From: Paraburkholderia sp. CNPSo 3272
Lineage (GTDB): Bacteria; Pseudomonadota; Gammaproteobacteria; Burkholderiales; Burkholderiaceae
Reading direction: 5' to 3'
Assembly: GCF_024206495.1 (NCBI RefSeq)
Contig: NZ_JAMBPQ010000010.1
Coordinates: 1 to 64,000 of the forward strand
DNA: 64,000 nucleotides
Of the stretch, positions 41,934 to 49,397 are shown one piece after another; the first letter of the stretch is position 1, and the number at the start of each line of letters is the position of its first letter. Under the pieces are notes generated by a model. It saw nothing but the letters and a program-made list of their open reading frames with translations, did not search any database and was not told the origin of the DNA. The position numbers were made by a program, and so were the translations under genes.

Positions 41934-43661
41934 ATGACCCGCTCCCCCCGCAAACCCTTGCGCAGCCAGGCCTGGTTCGGCAAAGCCGACAAGGACGGCT
42001 TCATTCACCGCTCGTGGATGAAGAATCAGGGAATCCCTCACGACGCGTTCGACGGCCGCCCCGTCATCGGCATCTGCAATACGTGGTCGGAACTCACGCC
42101 GTGCAACGCGCATTTTCGCGAACTCGCGGAGTACGTGAAAAAAGGCGTGTACGAAGCCGGCGGCCTGCCGCTCGAATTTCCCGTCATGTCGCTGGGCGAA
42201 TCGAACCTGCGGCCCACCGCGATGCTGTTTCGCAATCTCGCCTCCATGGACGTCGAGGAGTCGATTCGCGGCAATCCGATCGACGGCACGATTCTGCTCG
42301 TCGGTTGCGACAAGACCACGCCAGCCTTGCTGATGGGCGCGGCGTCGTGCAACTTGCCCGCGCTCGCCGTCTCGGGCGGCCCGATGCTCAACGGCCGCTT
42401 TCGGGGCCATGACATCGGCTCGGGCACGGGCGTGTGGCAAATGTCGGAGGAAGTGCGCGCGGGGACGATGTCGCAGGCCGAATTCGTCGAGGCGGAGTCG
42501 TGCATGAACCGCTCGCGCGGCCACTGCATGACGATGGGCACGGCATCCACGATGGCCTCGATGGTCGAATCGCTGGGCATGGGGCTGCCGCACAACGCGG
42601 CCATTCCCGCTGTCGATGCGCGCCGCCAGGTGCTCGCGCAACTCGCCGGGCGGCGCATCGTCGAGATGGTGCGCGAGGACGTCACGATGTCGAAGATCCT
42701 CACCCGCGCGGCGTTCGAAAACGCGATCCGCACCAACGCGGCCATCGGCGGCTCGACCAATGCCGTCGTGCATTTGATTGCGCTCGCGCGGCGCATCGGC
42801 GTGCCGCTTTCGCTCGACGACTGGGAACTGGGCTCCGATGTCCCTTGCCTCGTAAATCTGCAGCCGTCCGGCCATTATCTGATGGAGGACTTCTATTACG
42901 CGGGCGGCCTGCCCGCGGTGCTGCGGCAACTGGGCGAGCAAGGGCTGCTGCATCGGGACGCGTTGACGGTCAACGGCAAAACTCTCTGGGAAAACGTGGC
43001 CGACGCGCCGAACTACAACGCCGAAGTCATTACCTCGTTCGCGCAGCCGTTCAAGCCGAAAGCCGGCATCGCCGTGCTCAAGGGCAACCTTGCGCCCGAC
43101 GGCGCGGTCATCAAGCCTTCTGCCGCCACGCCGGCGCTGTTGCGTCATCGCGGCCGCGCGGTGGTGTTCGAGAACGTCGAGGAACTGCACGCGAAGGTCG
43201 ATGACGCCTCGCTCGATATCGACGAGCATTGCATCATGGTCCTCAAGGGCGCCGGGCCCAAAGGGTATCCGGGCTTCGCCGAGGTCGGCAACATGCCGCT
43301 GCCGAAAAAGGTGCTGCAAAAAGGTATTACCGACATGGTGCGCATTTCGGACGGCCGCATGAGCGGCACGGCGTATGGCGCGGTCGTGCTGCACGTGTCG
43401 CCCGAAGCGGCGGCGGGCGGTCCGCTCGCGCTAGTGCGCACGGGCGACATGATCGAGCTGGACGTCGCGGCGCGGCGCCTGCATCTCGAAGTCTCCGACG
43501 CGGAACTCGCGCGCCGCAAGACCGCGTGGCAGGCGCCCGAGCTGCCCGAGCGCGGCTACTACCGGCTGTACGTCGAGCACGTGCTGCAGGCCGACAAGGG
43601 CGCCGACCTGGACTTTCTGGTCGGCGCGAGCGGTGCGGCCGTGCCGCGCGACTCCCACTGA
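41934..43661 (+). CDS. L-arabonate dehydratase-type IlvD/Edd enzyme
   Basis: A 575-aa Fe-S dehydratase of the IlvD/Edd family, in the sugar-acid (L-arabonate/D-xylonate) branch by its start RSQAWFGKADKDGFIHRSWMKNQG. Cluster ligands are in NTWSELTPCNAHFRELA (about residues 48-64), LLVGCDKTTPALLMGAA (about 121-137) and SCMNRSRGHCMTMGTASTM (about 185-203). RISDGRMSGTAYGAVVLHV (about 467-485) is the conserved C-terminal block. It dehydrates an aldonate to its 2-keto-3-deoxy form. ATG at 41934 follows CAGGAGACGCCCCGCC. The next gene in the pathway, a DapA-family aldolase/dehydratase, is only a remnant here, so the pathway is broken or completed elsewhere. Confidence 0.88.
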   Translation: MTRSPRKPLRSQAWFGKADKDGFIHRSWMKNQGIPHDAFDGRPVIGICNTWSELTPCNAHFRELAEYVKKGVYEAGGLPLEFPVMSLGESNLRPTAMLFRNLASMDVEESIRGNPIDGTILLVGCDKTTPALLMGAASCNLPALAVSGGPMLNGRFRGHDIGSGTGVWQMSEEVRAGTMSQAEFVEAESCMNRSRGHCMTMGTASTMASMVESLGMGLPHNAAIPAVDARRQVLAQLAGRRIVEMVREDVTMSKILTRAAFENAIRTNAAIGGSTNAVVHLIALARRIGVPLSLDDWELGSDVPCLVNLQPSGHYLMEDFYYAGGLPAVLRQLGEQGLLHRDALTVNGKTLWENVADAPNYNAEVITSFAQPFKPKAGIAVLKGNLAPDGAVIKPSAATPALLRHRGRAVVFENVEELHAKVDDASLDIDEHCIMVLKGAGPKGYPGFAEVGNMPLPKKVLQKGITDMVRISDGRMSGTAYGAVVLHVSPEAAAGGPLALVRTGDMIELDVAARRLHLEVSDAELARRKTAWQAPELPERGYYRLYVEHVLQADKGADLDFLVGASGAAVPRDSH

Positions 43662-43678
43662 TCGCGCCGGAGCACGCG

Positions 43679-43927
43679 ATGACCGCGCGAGCCCAAGCCG
43701 CCGGGGCAATCGCCGGCATCTACCCGATCCTCTATGCGTTCTTCGATCGCGATAACCGCCTCGACCGCGCGGCCATGCGGCGCCAGGTCGAAGCGGCCGT
43801 GCGTGGCGGCGCGCCGGGCATCGCCGTGCTCAAGCCGCGCGGCGATTCGCGCGGCAGCTGGGCCCGCTCGCCTGATCACCGCGCATGCAGATGGGGCACG
43901 CCCTCGCTCGTCGCGACCTTGAGCTGA
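43679..43927 (+). pseudogene. N-terminal remnant of a DapA-family 2-keto-3-deoxy sugar acid dehydratase/aldolase
   Basis: An 82-codon frame starting 17 nt after the dehydratase stop. Residues about 11-50 (AGIYPILYAFFDRDNRLDRAAMRRQVEAAV, then GGAPGIAVL) are the first beta-alpha unit of the DapA/DHDPS family. After about 43830 the similarity stops and the frame runs on as KPRGDSRGSWARSPDH-type noise, overlapping the 3' end of the convergent DUF2968 gene. Intact members have about 300 residues, so more than 80% is missing, including the catalytic Lys. It would be the partner of the upstream arabonate dehydratase. I infer a deletion at about 43830. Confidence 0.75.
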
Positions 43928-44688
43928 TGCAGCGCCCGGTGTGCCTTGTTCAACTGGGCCTGCGCGGCAATTCGCTGCGCCTCCAGCTGAGCGACGTCCT
44001 TGCGTATCTGGTGCTGGCGGCCCGTCACCGTCTGTTCCTGTTCCGCATGGCGTTGAAGGTCCACGCGCAGGCGTTCGGCCTGGGCTTCCGACTCCTCGAT
44101 CTGCCGCGTGAGCTCCGCGTTTTGGGCGACGAGTTGCACGCGGCGCGTTTCGCCGTCGGCGAGGCGCGTGGCTTGCTCCTGCATCAGGTGAAACGCCGAG
44201 CCGGCCGCGTCGAGGTCGTTGGCTTTCAGCGCGCGCCACAGTACGTTTTCCTGATGCAGCGCGACGAAGTAGCCGAGTGTGGGCGGATGGAAGAAGAGGC
44301 TGACCGTATAGGCGAAGCAGCGATAGACGCGGAAGGTCATCAACTCGTCGGCGGCGTGGAGCGCTTCGAATGCGGCGCCATCGGCGATCTGCACCGGGCG
44401 GCCGTTCAGGTGCGCGGGCATGACCGGCACCGGATGGAGCGTGGACACCGGCCGAGGCCCGCCGGCGCCTTCGGGCTGCATGGCTGTGCCCGCGGCCGCC
44501 TCGGCACGCGACTCGACCTCGGCGGGGGCCTCGGGCGGCGTCACGGTGGGCTCGGGCGCGGATTGCGAGACGCGGTTCGCGGCTTCGCTTGCGACGGCGC
44601 GCTGCGTGGCGGCATCATGGGCGACGGCAAGGATTCGTGATGGCGCGCCAGAGAGCGCGGCGTTACGACGGTTCAAAATGGATTTCAC
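43876..44688 (-). CDS. DUF2968 coiled-coil protein
   Basis: A 270-aa protein of the Burkholderiales DUF2968 type. Residues about 1-80 are Ala/Glu/Pro-rich and probably disordered. The middle (about 95-170) has the family block LNGRPVQIADGAAFEALHAADELMTFRVYRCFAYTVSLFFH, then ALHQENVLWRALKANDLDAAGSAFHLMQEQATRLADGE. From about 175 to 258 it is a long coiled coil (QNAELTRQIEESEAQAERLRVDLQRHAEQ). The GTG at 44688 after GGGGGAACCGCC gives the best start. Function unknown; a structural or envelope-linked role is possible. The 3' end touches the aldolase remnant. Confidence 0.75.
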   Translation of the reverse strand: MKSILNRRNAALSGAPSRILAVAHDAATQRAVASEAANRVSQSAPEPTVTPPEAPAEVESRAEAAAGTAMQPEGAGGPRPVSTLHPVPVMPAHLNGRPVQIADGAAFEALHAADELMTFRVYRCFAYTVSLFFHPPTLGYFVALHQENVLWRALKANDLDAAGSAFHLMQEQATRLADGETRRVQLVAQNAELTRQIEESEAQAERLRVDLQRHAEQEQTVTGRQHQIRKDVAQLEAQRIAAQAQLNKAHRALHQLKVATSEGVPHLHAR

Positions 44689-44818
44689 GGCGGTTCCCCC
44701 AGTTTGGCGCGCCAAAAACAAGGCGCTCCGCGCGCGGCAGCGTGGCATACAGGCGCCGGCGCGCAGGCAAATGGGGCGGGCGATGCGGGTAGGGCGCCGT
44801 CCGCTCCGGGTTCGCGTA

Positions 44819-45139
44819 CTAGTGAAGCAGGCGAGGCCGGCGTGCGATGTCGTCGAAGAGCGCACGGCCGGGCTCGAGCGCGAAAAGCCAGGTTTCGTCA
44901 TAGCCGCTCAGCGTGTCGAGCGCGTCGCGCAAGCGCTCGATGACTACGGCGGGGATTTCCACGCACGCCTGGGTGGCGCCGGAAAGCCGTGCGATGCTGG
45001 CGTGCTGGACCAGTTCGTCGGCGGCTTCGGCCACGTCGGCCGCAAAGATGAGATGGTTGTTCAACAATTCGACGAGGCCCGGCGACGACGTGACATCTTC
45101 GACGTTGAGCTGCAGCGAAAGAAAGGTGGCTTTGTTCAT
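44819..45139 (-). CDS. Conserved-looking hypothetical protein (106 aa)
   Basis: A 106-aa acidic, helix-rich cytoplasmic protein starting MNKATFLSLQLNVEDVTSSPG and ending RRPRLLH. It has no signal, no membrane segment and no motif I recognise. A central AADELVQHASIARLSGATQ and the following DALDTLSGYDETWLFALEPG look like two amphipathic helices. The ATG at 45139 is preceded by GAGGGATCCGAGA as a moderate ribosome binding site. The composition is protein-like and GC3 is high, which supports coding. It is followed on the same strand by the DUF2968 gene after 130 bp. Confidence 0.6.
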   Translation of the reverse strand: MNKATFLSLQLNVEDVTSSPGLVELLNNHLIFAADVAEAADELVQHASIARLSGATQACVEIPAVVIERLRDALDTLSGYDETWLFALEPGRALFDDIARRPRLLH

Positions 45140-45428
45140 TCTCGGATCCCTCAGGGCCATGGGACTGCAGCGAGAGGCCTTTCATCTGATTATCGGGCGA
45201 CGCGTGAACCAGTATAGGCGTTGACCCGCGCAAACGCAGGCCGGGCGAGCATGCCGGCGAAAAAAGGCGGCTGGAGCATGAACGATATAATGGGGGACGT
45301 TCGCTATTTCCGGCTTTTTCCGTCTTCATTCGCGCGAAAGGTGGCGCGCAAGCGAACGCCTGCGGCCCGCCGCGCACTCCACATGCGTATTTTTCGTCAT
45401 ACGCGAGGACCAAGCGAGGAACAGCAAG

Positions 45429-46151
45429 ATGAATAGACAACGGCGAAACCCGGGCGCGTATGCGGCGCTGGCCGCCCTCACGGTCGTCTGCAGCGCCTGT
45501 AGCAGCACCTTCACGCCATGGGAATCCCAGAGCGCGCCCCCCATGACCACTAGCGGCGTGCCCGCGGGGTACTACCGCGTCAATCCGGGCGACACGCTCT
45601 CGCGCGTGGCCGGGGCCTTCGGCCAGCGTCCCCAGGACATCGCGAGCTGGAACCAGCTGCCTTCCGCCAACGCCCAGATCCTGCCAGGCCAGGTGCTGCG
45701 CGTCGCGCCCCCGCCCAACTACGCAACGGCTGCGCCGCAGGCGCAAATGCCTGGCGGCGCACCCGCTGCCGCCGGCGTGGCCATGCCCGCGCCCGTTGCG
45801 CCCAGCATCGCGCTCGCGTGGCCTGCGCGCGGGCCGATCCTGCAGCGCTTCGTGCCGGGCAAGTCCACCGGCATCGTGATCGGCGGCACGCCCGGCGAGG
45901 AGGTCAAGGCCGCCGCCGCAGGCCGCGTGGTCTACGCGGGCACGGGTATCGAGGCCTACGGCCCGCTCGTGATCATCAAGCACAACGACCAGGTCGTGAC
46001 GGCTTACGGGCGTAACGGCAGGCTGCTCGTGAAGGAAGACGACGCCGTGTCGCAAGGCCAGCCGATCGCGGAAATGGGCAGCGGCGGCGTTCAGTTCGAA
46101 GTCCGTAGCGACGGCAAGCCCGTTGATCCGCTGCCGCTGCTCGCGCACTAG
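45429..46151 (+). CDS. NlpD-like LysM/degenerate-LytM lipoprotein
   Basis: A 240-aa envelope protein. It has a hydrophobic N-terminal segment with a candidate lipobox Cys near residue 24 (VCSACSS), a LysM peptidoglycan-binding domain (about residues 48-92, YYRVNPGDTLSRVAGAFGQRPQDIASWNQL, then LPGQVLRV) and a C-terminal M23/LytM domain (about 128-238). The LytM metal ligands are missing: the usual H-G-D segment reads STGIVIGG and the HLHFEV motif reads GGVQFEV. So it should be catalytically dead, like NlpD/EnvC, which activate amidases during cell separation. It lies alone, with GAGGAACAGCAAG before its ATG. Confidence 0.85.
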   Translation: MNRQRRNPGAYAALAALTVVCSACSSTFTPWESQSAPPMTTSGVPAGYYRVNPGDTLSRVAGAFGQRPQDIASWNQLPSANAQILPGQVLRVAPPPNYATAAPQAQMPGGAPAAAGVAMPAPVAPSIALAWPARGPILQRFVPGKSTGIVIGGTPGEEVKAAAAGRVVYAGTGIEAYGPLVIIKHNDQVVTAYGRNGRLLVKEDDAVSQGQPIAEMGSGGVQFEVRSDGKPVDPLPLLAH

Positions 46152-46306
46152 CCAAGGCGAAAGCGCGCGCTTCGCGCCCGGCCCGGCATTGCGCTGGGCC
46201 GCCGTTTGAAAATACACTCGATGGTTCTCACGCCGCGCGGCGCGCGCCCGACAAGGCGCGCGCCGGTGCGTCCCGCGCGTGCTTCCAACAAGAGGATTTC
46301 ATCGCA

Positions 46307-47311
46307 ATGATCGACCTGCGCAGCGACACCGTCACCCGTCCGAGCGAAGCCATGCTCGCCGCCATGACCCGCGCCGAAACCGGCGACGACGTATGGGGCG
46401 ACGACCCGACCGTGCTGCGCCTGCAGGCGCGCGTGGCACAGGAAGCGGGTAAGGAGGCGGGACTCTTCTTCCCGAGCGGCACGCAGAGCAACCTCGCCGC
46501 GCTGATGGCGCATTGCGCGCGCGGCGACGAGTACATCGTCGGCCAGGCGGCCCACACCTATAAGTACGAGGGCGGCGGCGCAGCCGTGCTGGGCAGCATC
46601 CAGCCGCAGCCGCTCGACAACGCCGAAGACGGCTCGATCCCGCTCGAGCGCATCGCCGCGGCGATCAAGCCGCTCGACGACCACTTCGCGCGCACGCGTC
46701 TGCTCGCACTCGAAAACACCATCGGCGGCAAGGTCCTGCCGGCCGCTTACGTTGCGAAGGCCACGCAGCTCGCGCATGAGCGCGGGCTCGCCACGCACCT
46801 CGACGGTGCACGCGTGTACAACGCGGCGGTCGCCTCGGGCCAGCCGCTCGAGGCGCTCACGGCGGGCTTCGACTCGGTGTCGATCTGTTTTTCGAAGGGC
46901 TTGGGCACGCCGGTGGGATCGGTGCTGGTCGGCAGCCGCGCGCTCATCGACGCGGCGCATCGCTGGCGCAAGGTGCTCGGCGGCGGCATGCGCCAGTCGG
47001 GCGTGCTCGCGGCCGCGTGCCTTTACGCGCTCGATCACAACGTCGCGCGTCTCGCCGACGACCATGCGAACGCCGCGCGTCTCGCCGCCGGTCTTGCGCA
47101 GATCGATCAGGTGAAGGTGATGTCGCAGGCCACGAACATGGTGTTCGTGCAGTTCCCGCAGGAACACTGCGCGCCGCTGGAGGCGTATCTCAAGGAGCGC
47201 GGCATCCTCACGCAGATGCTGTACGCGTCGCGCTTCGTCACGCATCTCGACGTGACGGCCGCCGATATCGACACGTTCGTGACGGCGGTGAAGGGCTACT
47301 TCGCGCGATAA
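46307..47311 (+). CDS. ltaE: Low-specificity L-threonine aldolase
   Basis: A 334-aa PLP enzyme (fold type I). It begins MIDLRSDTVTRPSEAMLAAM, the family N-terminus, followed by GDDVWGDDPTVLRLQ, FFPSGTQSNLAALMAH (about residues 50-65), the PLP-stacking His in HTYKYEGGGAA, ENTIGGKVLP, HLDGARVYNAAVASG (Asp binds PLP) and the Schiff-base Lys in SICFSKGLGTPVGSVL (about 197-212). It splits L-threonine and allo-threonine into glycine and acetaldehyde. The length fits the family. It has its own leader of about 155 bp after the NlpD-like gene. Confidence 0.94.
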   Translation: MIDLRSDTVTRPSEAMLAAMTRAETGDDVWGDDPTVLRLQARVAQEAGKEAGLFFPSGTQSNLAALMAHCARGDEYIVGQAAHTYKYEGGGAAVLGSIQPQPLDNAEDGSIPLERIAAAIKPLDDHFARTRLLALENTIGGKVLPAAYVAKATQLAHERGLATHLDGARVYNAAVASGQPLEALTAGFDSVSICFSKGLGTPVGSVLVGSRALIDAAHRWRKVLGGGMRQSGVLAAACLYALDHNVARLADDHANAARLAAGLAQIDQVKVMSQATNMVFVQFPQEHCAPLEAYLKERGILTQMLYASRFVTHLDVTAADIDTFVTAVKGYFAR

Positions 47312-47397
47312 GCCGGTAGACGGGCTGGCGAAGGCGCGCTTTTCCCGCGTGCCTTTGCGTCAGACTTCAGCCGTCCGCACGGACCGCATCAATCGCA

Positions 47398-48819
47398 TCA
47401 CCCGTGCTGCACCGCCCGGTGCGACGGCGCGAACAGCCGCAGCCCGCTCGCAATGGCCGCCGCGCCCGCAAAGGCGCAGCCAAGACCCAGTGCGAGCGTC
47501 GGGCCGTGCCGGCCGACGATCCCGAAGCACAGCGCCACCAACGCAGCGCCCGTGGTCTGCCCGAGCAGACGCGAGACCGCGATGGTGCCGCTCGCGCCGC
47601 CGCTGCGTTCGGGCGGCGCGCTCGCCATGATCGCCCGCAGGTTCGGCGACTGGAAGAAGCCGAAGCCCGCGCCGCAGATCGCCATGCGCACGACGATGTC
47701 CGTCACCGCGGGGTGCGCGGGCAGCAGCGCCAGCGACGCCATGCCCGCCGAGAGAATCGCGAGCCCGATCGCACCGAGCAGGCCCGGCGGATAGCGGTCG
47801 GAGAGGCGCCCCGCAATGGGCGCGGCGGCGGCCACGACCACGGGCCAGGGCGTCATCAGGAAGCCGGTCTCCACCTGGCTGCGCATCAGCACGGTTTCGA
47901 AATAGAACGGCAGCGAGACGAACGCGAGGCCCTGCGCCGCGAACGAGCAGATCGCGGTGACCGACGAAAGCGCGAAAACCGGCCGGCGGAACAGATCCAC
48001 GGGCAGCATGGGCGCGGGATGGCCGGCCTCGCGCCGGATCAGCAGCGCGCCGAACACCAGCGCCACGACGGCCGCAATGCCCACTTCCATGCCTGGCGCG
48101 CGCTGCGCCGCCTCGCCGAGCGCGAAGATGAGCGCTGCGAAGGTGATCACATTGAGCACCGCCGCGACGGGATCGAAGGCGTGCTTGCCGCGCGCCGTCT
48201 GCGGCAGTGCCGGCAGCGCGAACACTAGCGCGAGCACGCCGAGCGGCACGTTGATCGCGAAGAGCCACGGCCAGGTGCCCGCGGAGAGGATCAGCGAGGC
48301 CATGGTCGGACCCACGGCGAACGAAACGCCCACGATCAGCGCGTTCATGCCGAGCCCGCGCCCGAGCCGGTGCGGCGGGTAGAGAAAGCGGATCAGCGCC
48401 GTGTTCACGCTCATGATGGCGCTCGCGCCGAGCCCCTGCAGCACGCGCGCCCCGGCGAGCGCCGTCAGCGTGGGTGCGAGCGCGCAGGCGAGCGAAGCGA
48501 CCGTAAAAATCGCGAGACCGCTGATATAGATGCGCCGATGGCCGATGATGTCGCCGAGCGCGGCGAGCGGCAGCAAAGTCGCGACCATCGCGAGCTGGTA
48601 TGCGTTGATGATCCACACCGAGGCGGCGGGGGCCGCGTGCAGGTCGGTGGCGATGGCGGGCAGCGCGGTGTTGGCGATGGCGGTGTCGAGCGTGGCGAGC
48701 GCGACGGCGAGCATCACCGCGCCCATGGCGCGGCGGTTCTTCGCGGACATCGGCGCGTCGGGCGGCTCGGTACTGAGGGAATTGCGGGTTTCGCGCGCCG
48801 CGGAAAAGGTTTCGGACAA
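47398..48819 (-). CDS. DHA2-type MFS drug/proton antiporter
   Basis: An MFS protein of about 473 aa with 14 predicted helices (EmrB/QacA type). The first helix is AMGAVMLAVALATLDTAIANTALPAIATDL (DHA2 motif D1, LDTAIANTALP); then WIINAYQLAMVATLLPLAALGDIIGHRR (motif A) and ARVLQGLGASAIMSVNTALI (motif B/C). FALSSVTAICSFAAQGLAFVSLPFYFE and GFFQSPNLRAIMASAPPERSGGASG appear later. It exports drugs or metabolites by proton exchange. The start is uncertain: TTG at 48819 gives an N-terminus MSETFSAAR and an ATG at 48750 gives a shorter form; neither has a strong ribosome binding site. It is divergent from glgP. Confidence 0.85.
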   Translation of the reverse strand: MSETFSAARETRNSLSTEPPDAPMSAKNRRAMGAVMLAVALATLDTAIANTALPAIATDLHAAPAASVWIINAYQLAMVATLLPLAALGDIIGHRRIYISGLAIFTVASLACALAPTLTALAGARVLQGLGASAIMSVNTALIRFLYPPHRLGRGLGMNALIVGVSFAVGPTMASLILSAGTWPWLFAINVPLGVLALVFALPALPQTARGKHAFDPVAAVLNVITFAALIFALGEAAQRAPGMEVGIAAVVALVFGALLIRREAGHPAPMLPVDLFRRPVFALSSVTAICSFAAQGLAFVSLPFYFETVLMRSQVETGFLMTPWPVVVAAAAPIAGRLSDRYPPGLLGAIGLAILSAGMASLALLPAHPAVTDIVVRMAICGAGFGFFQSPNLRAIMASAPPERSGGASGTIAVSRLLGQTTGAALVALCFGIVGRHGPTLALGLGCAFAGAAAIASGLRLFAPSHRAVQHG

Positions 48820-49397
48820 GACAGTCTCGGGCGTGTGGACGATGAAGGCTGCGGCGCGGGCCGAGCGGACGAATTTTGCGATTGTTACAGAGGCCGCCCG
48901 GTTCTGCAGGAGACGCTTCAGAGCGTGGGGTGACTGTAAGCTCTGGGTGGACGCGATCGCCATCGCGCTCCGACATATCGCAACTAACCGCCAAGCCCGT
49001 CACACGCAAGCGTGGCGCCGCTCTGCGCGCGCGCAACCGTCCGCATGGCAAGGGATCGAGGCGCCCGGCGGGTTCCGCGTGGCGGCCGGCCGCGCTCCAC
49101 GCCCGGTTGGCGCGTTGCCGCACGCCACTTGAAAATGCACTACTCTGCAAATTGATCTGCGCTCGCTGGCGAGCGGTGCCGGCCTTTTTCGCCGATGCGC
49201 CGATGCGCGTCGTCCCGTTCCGCCGCGCGCGGCGCATGCCCAGAACAACCGCGCGCCCTGCATCTTTATGGGCGCGCCGCCATTTCCAGCGCTTTGCGTG
49301 GAATGCACCAAGCGCTCTGCGTGGGGCCGGAGTAAGTGCTAAAGCTCTAACTCCTGCCGACAGCTAAAGCGCCAGGTGTACTCGACAGGAGTCGTCG
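48820..49397. other. Divergent intergenic region before glgP
   Basis: About 578 bp between the MFS gene and glgP. The last part, AGGAGTCGTCG ahead of the ATG at 49398, is the glgP ribosome binding site. I see nothing else that I can support. Confidence 0.4.

Noticed and set aside
45221..45436. A 71-codon frame before the NlpD-like gene
   Set aside because: It overlaps the NlpD-like start, is Arg-rich and lacks any feature; it looks like leader sequence.
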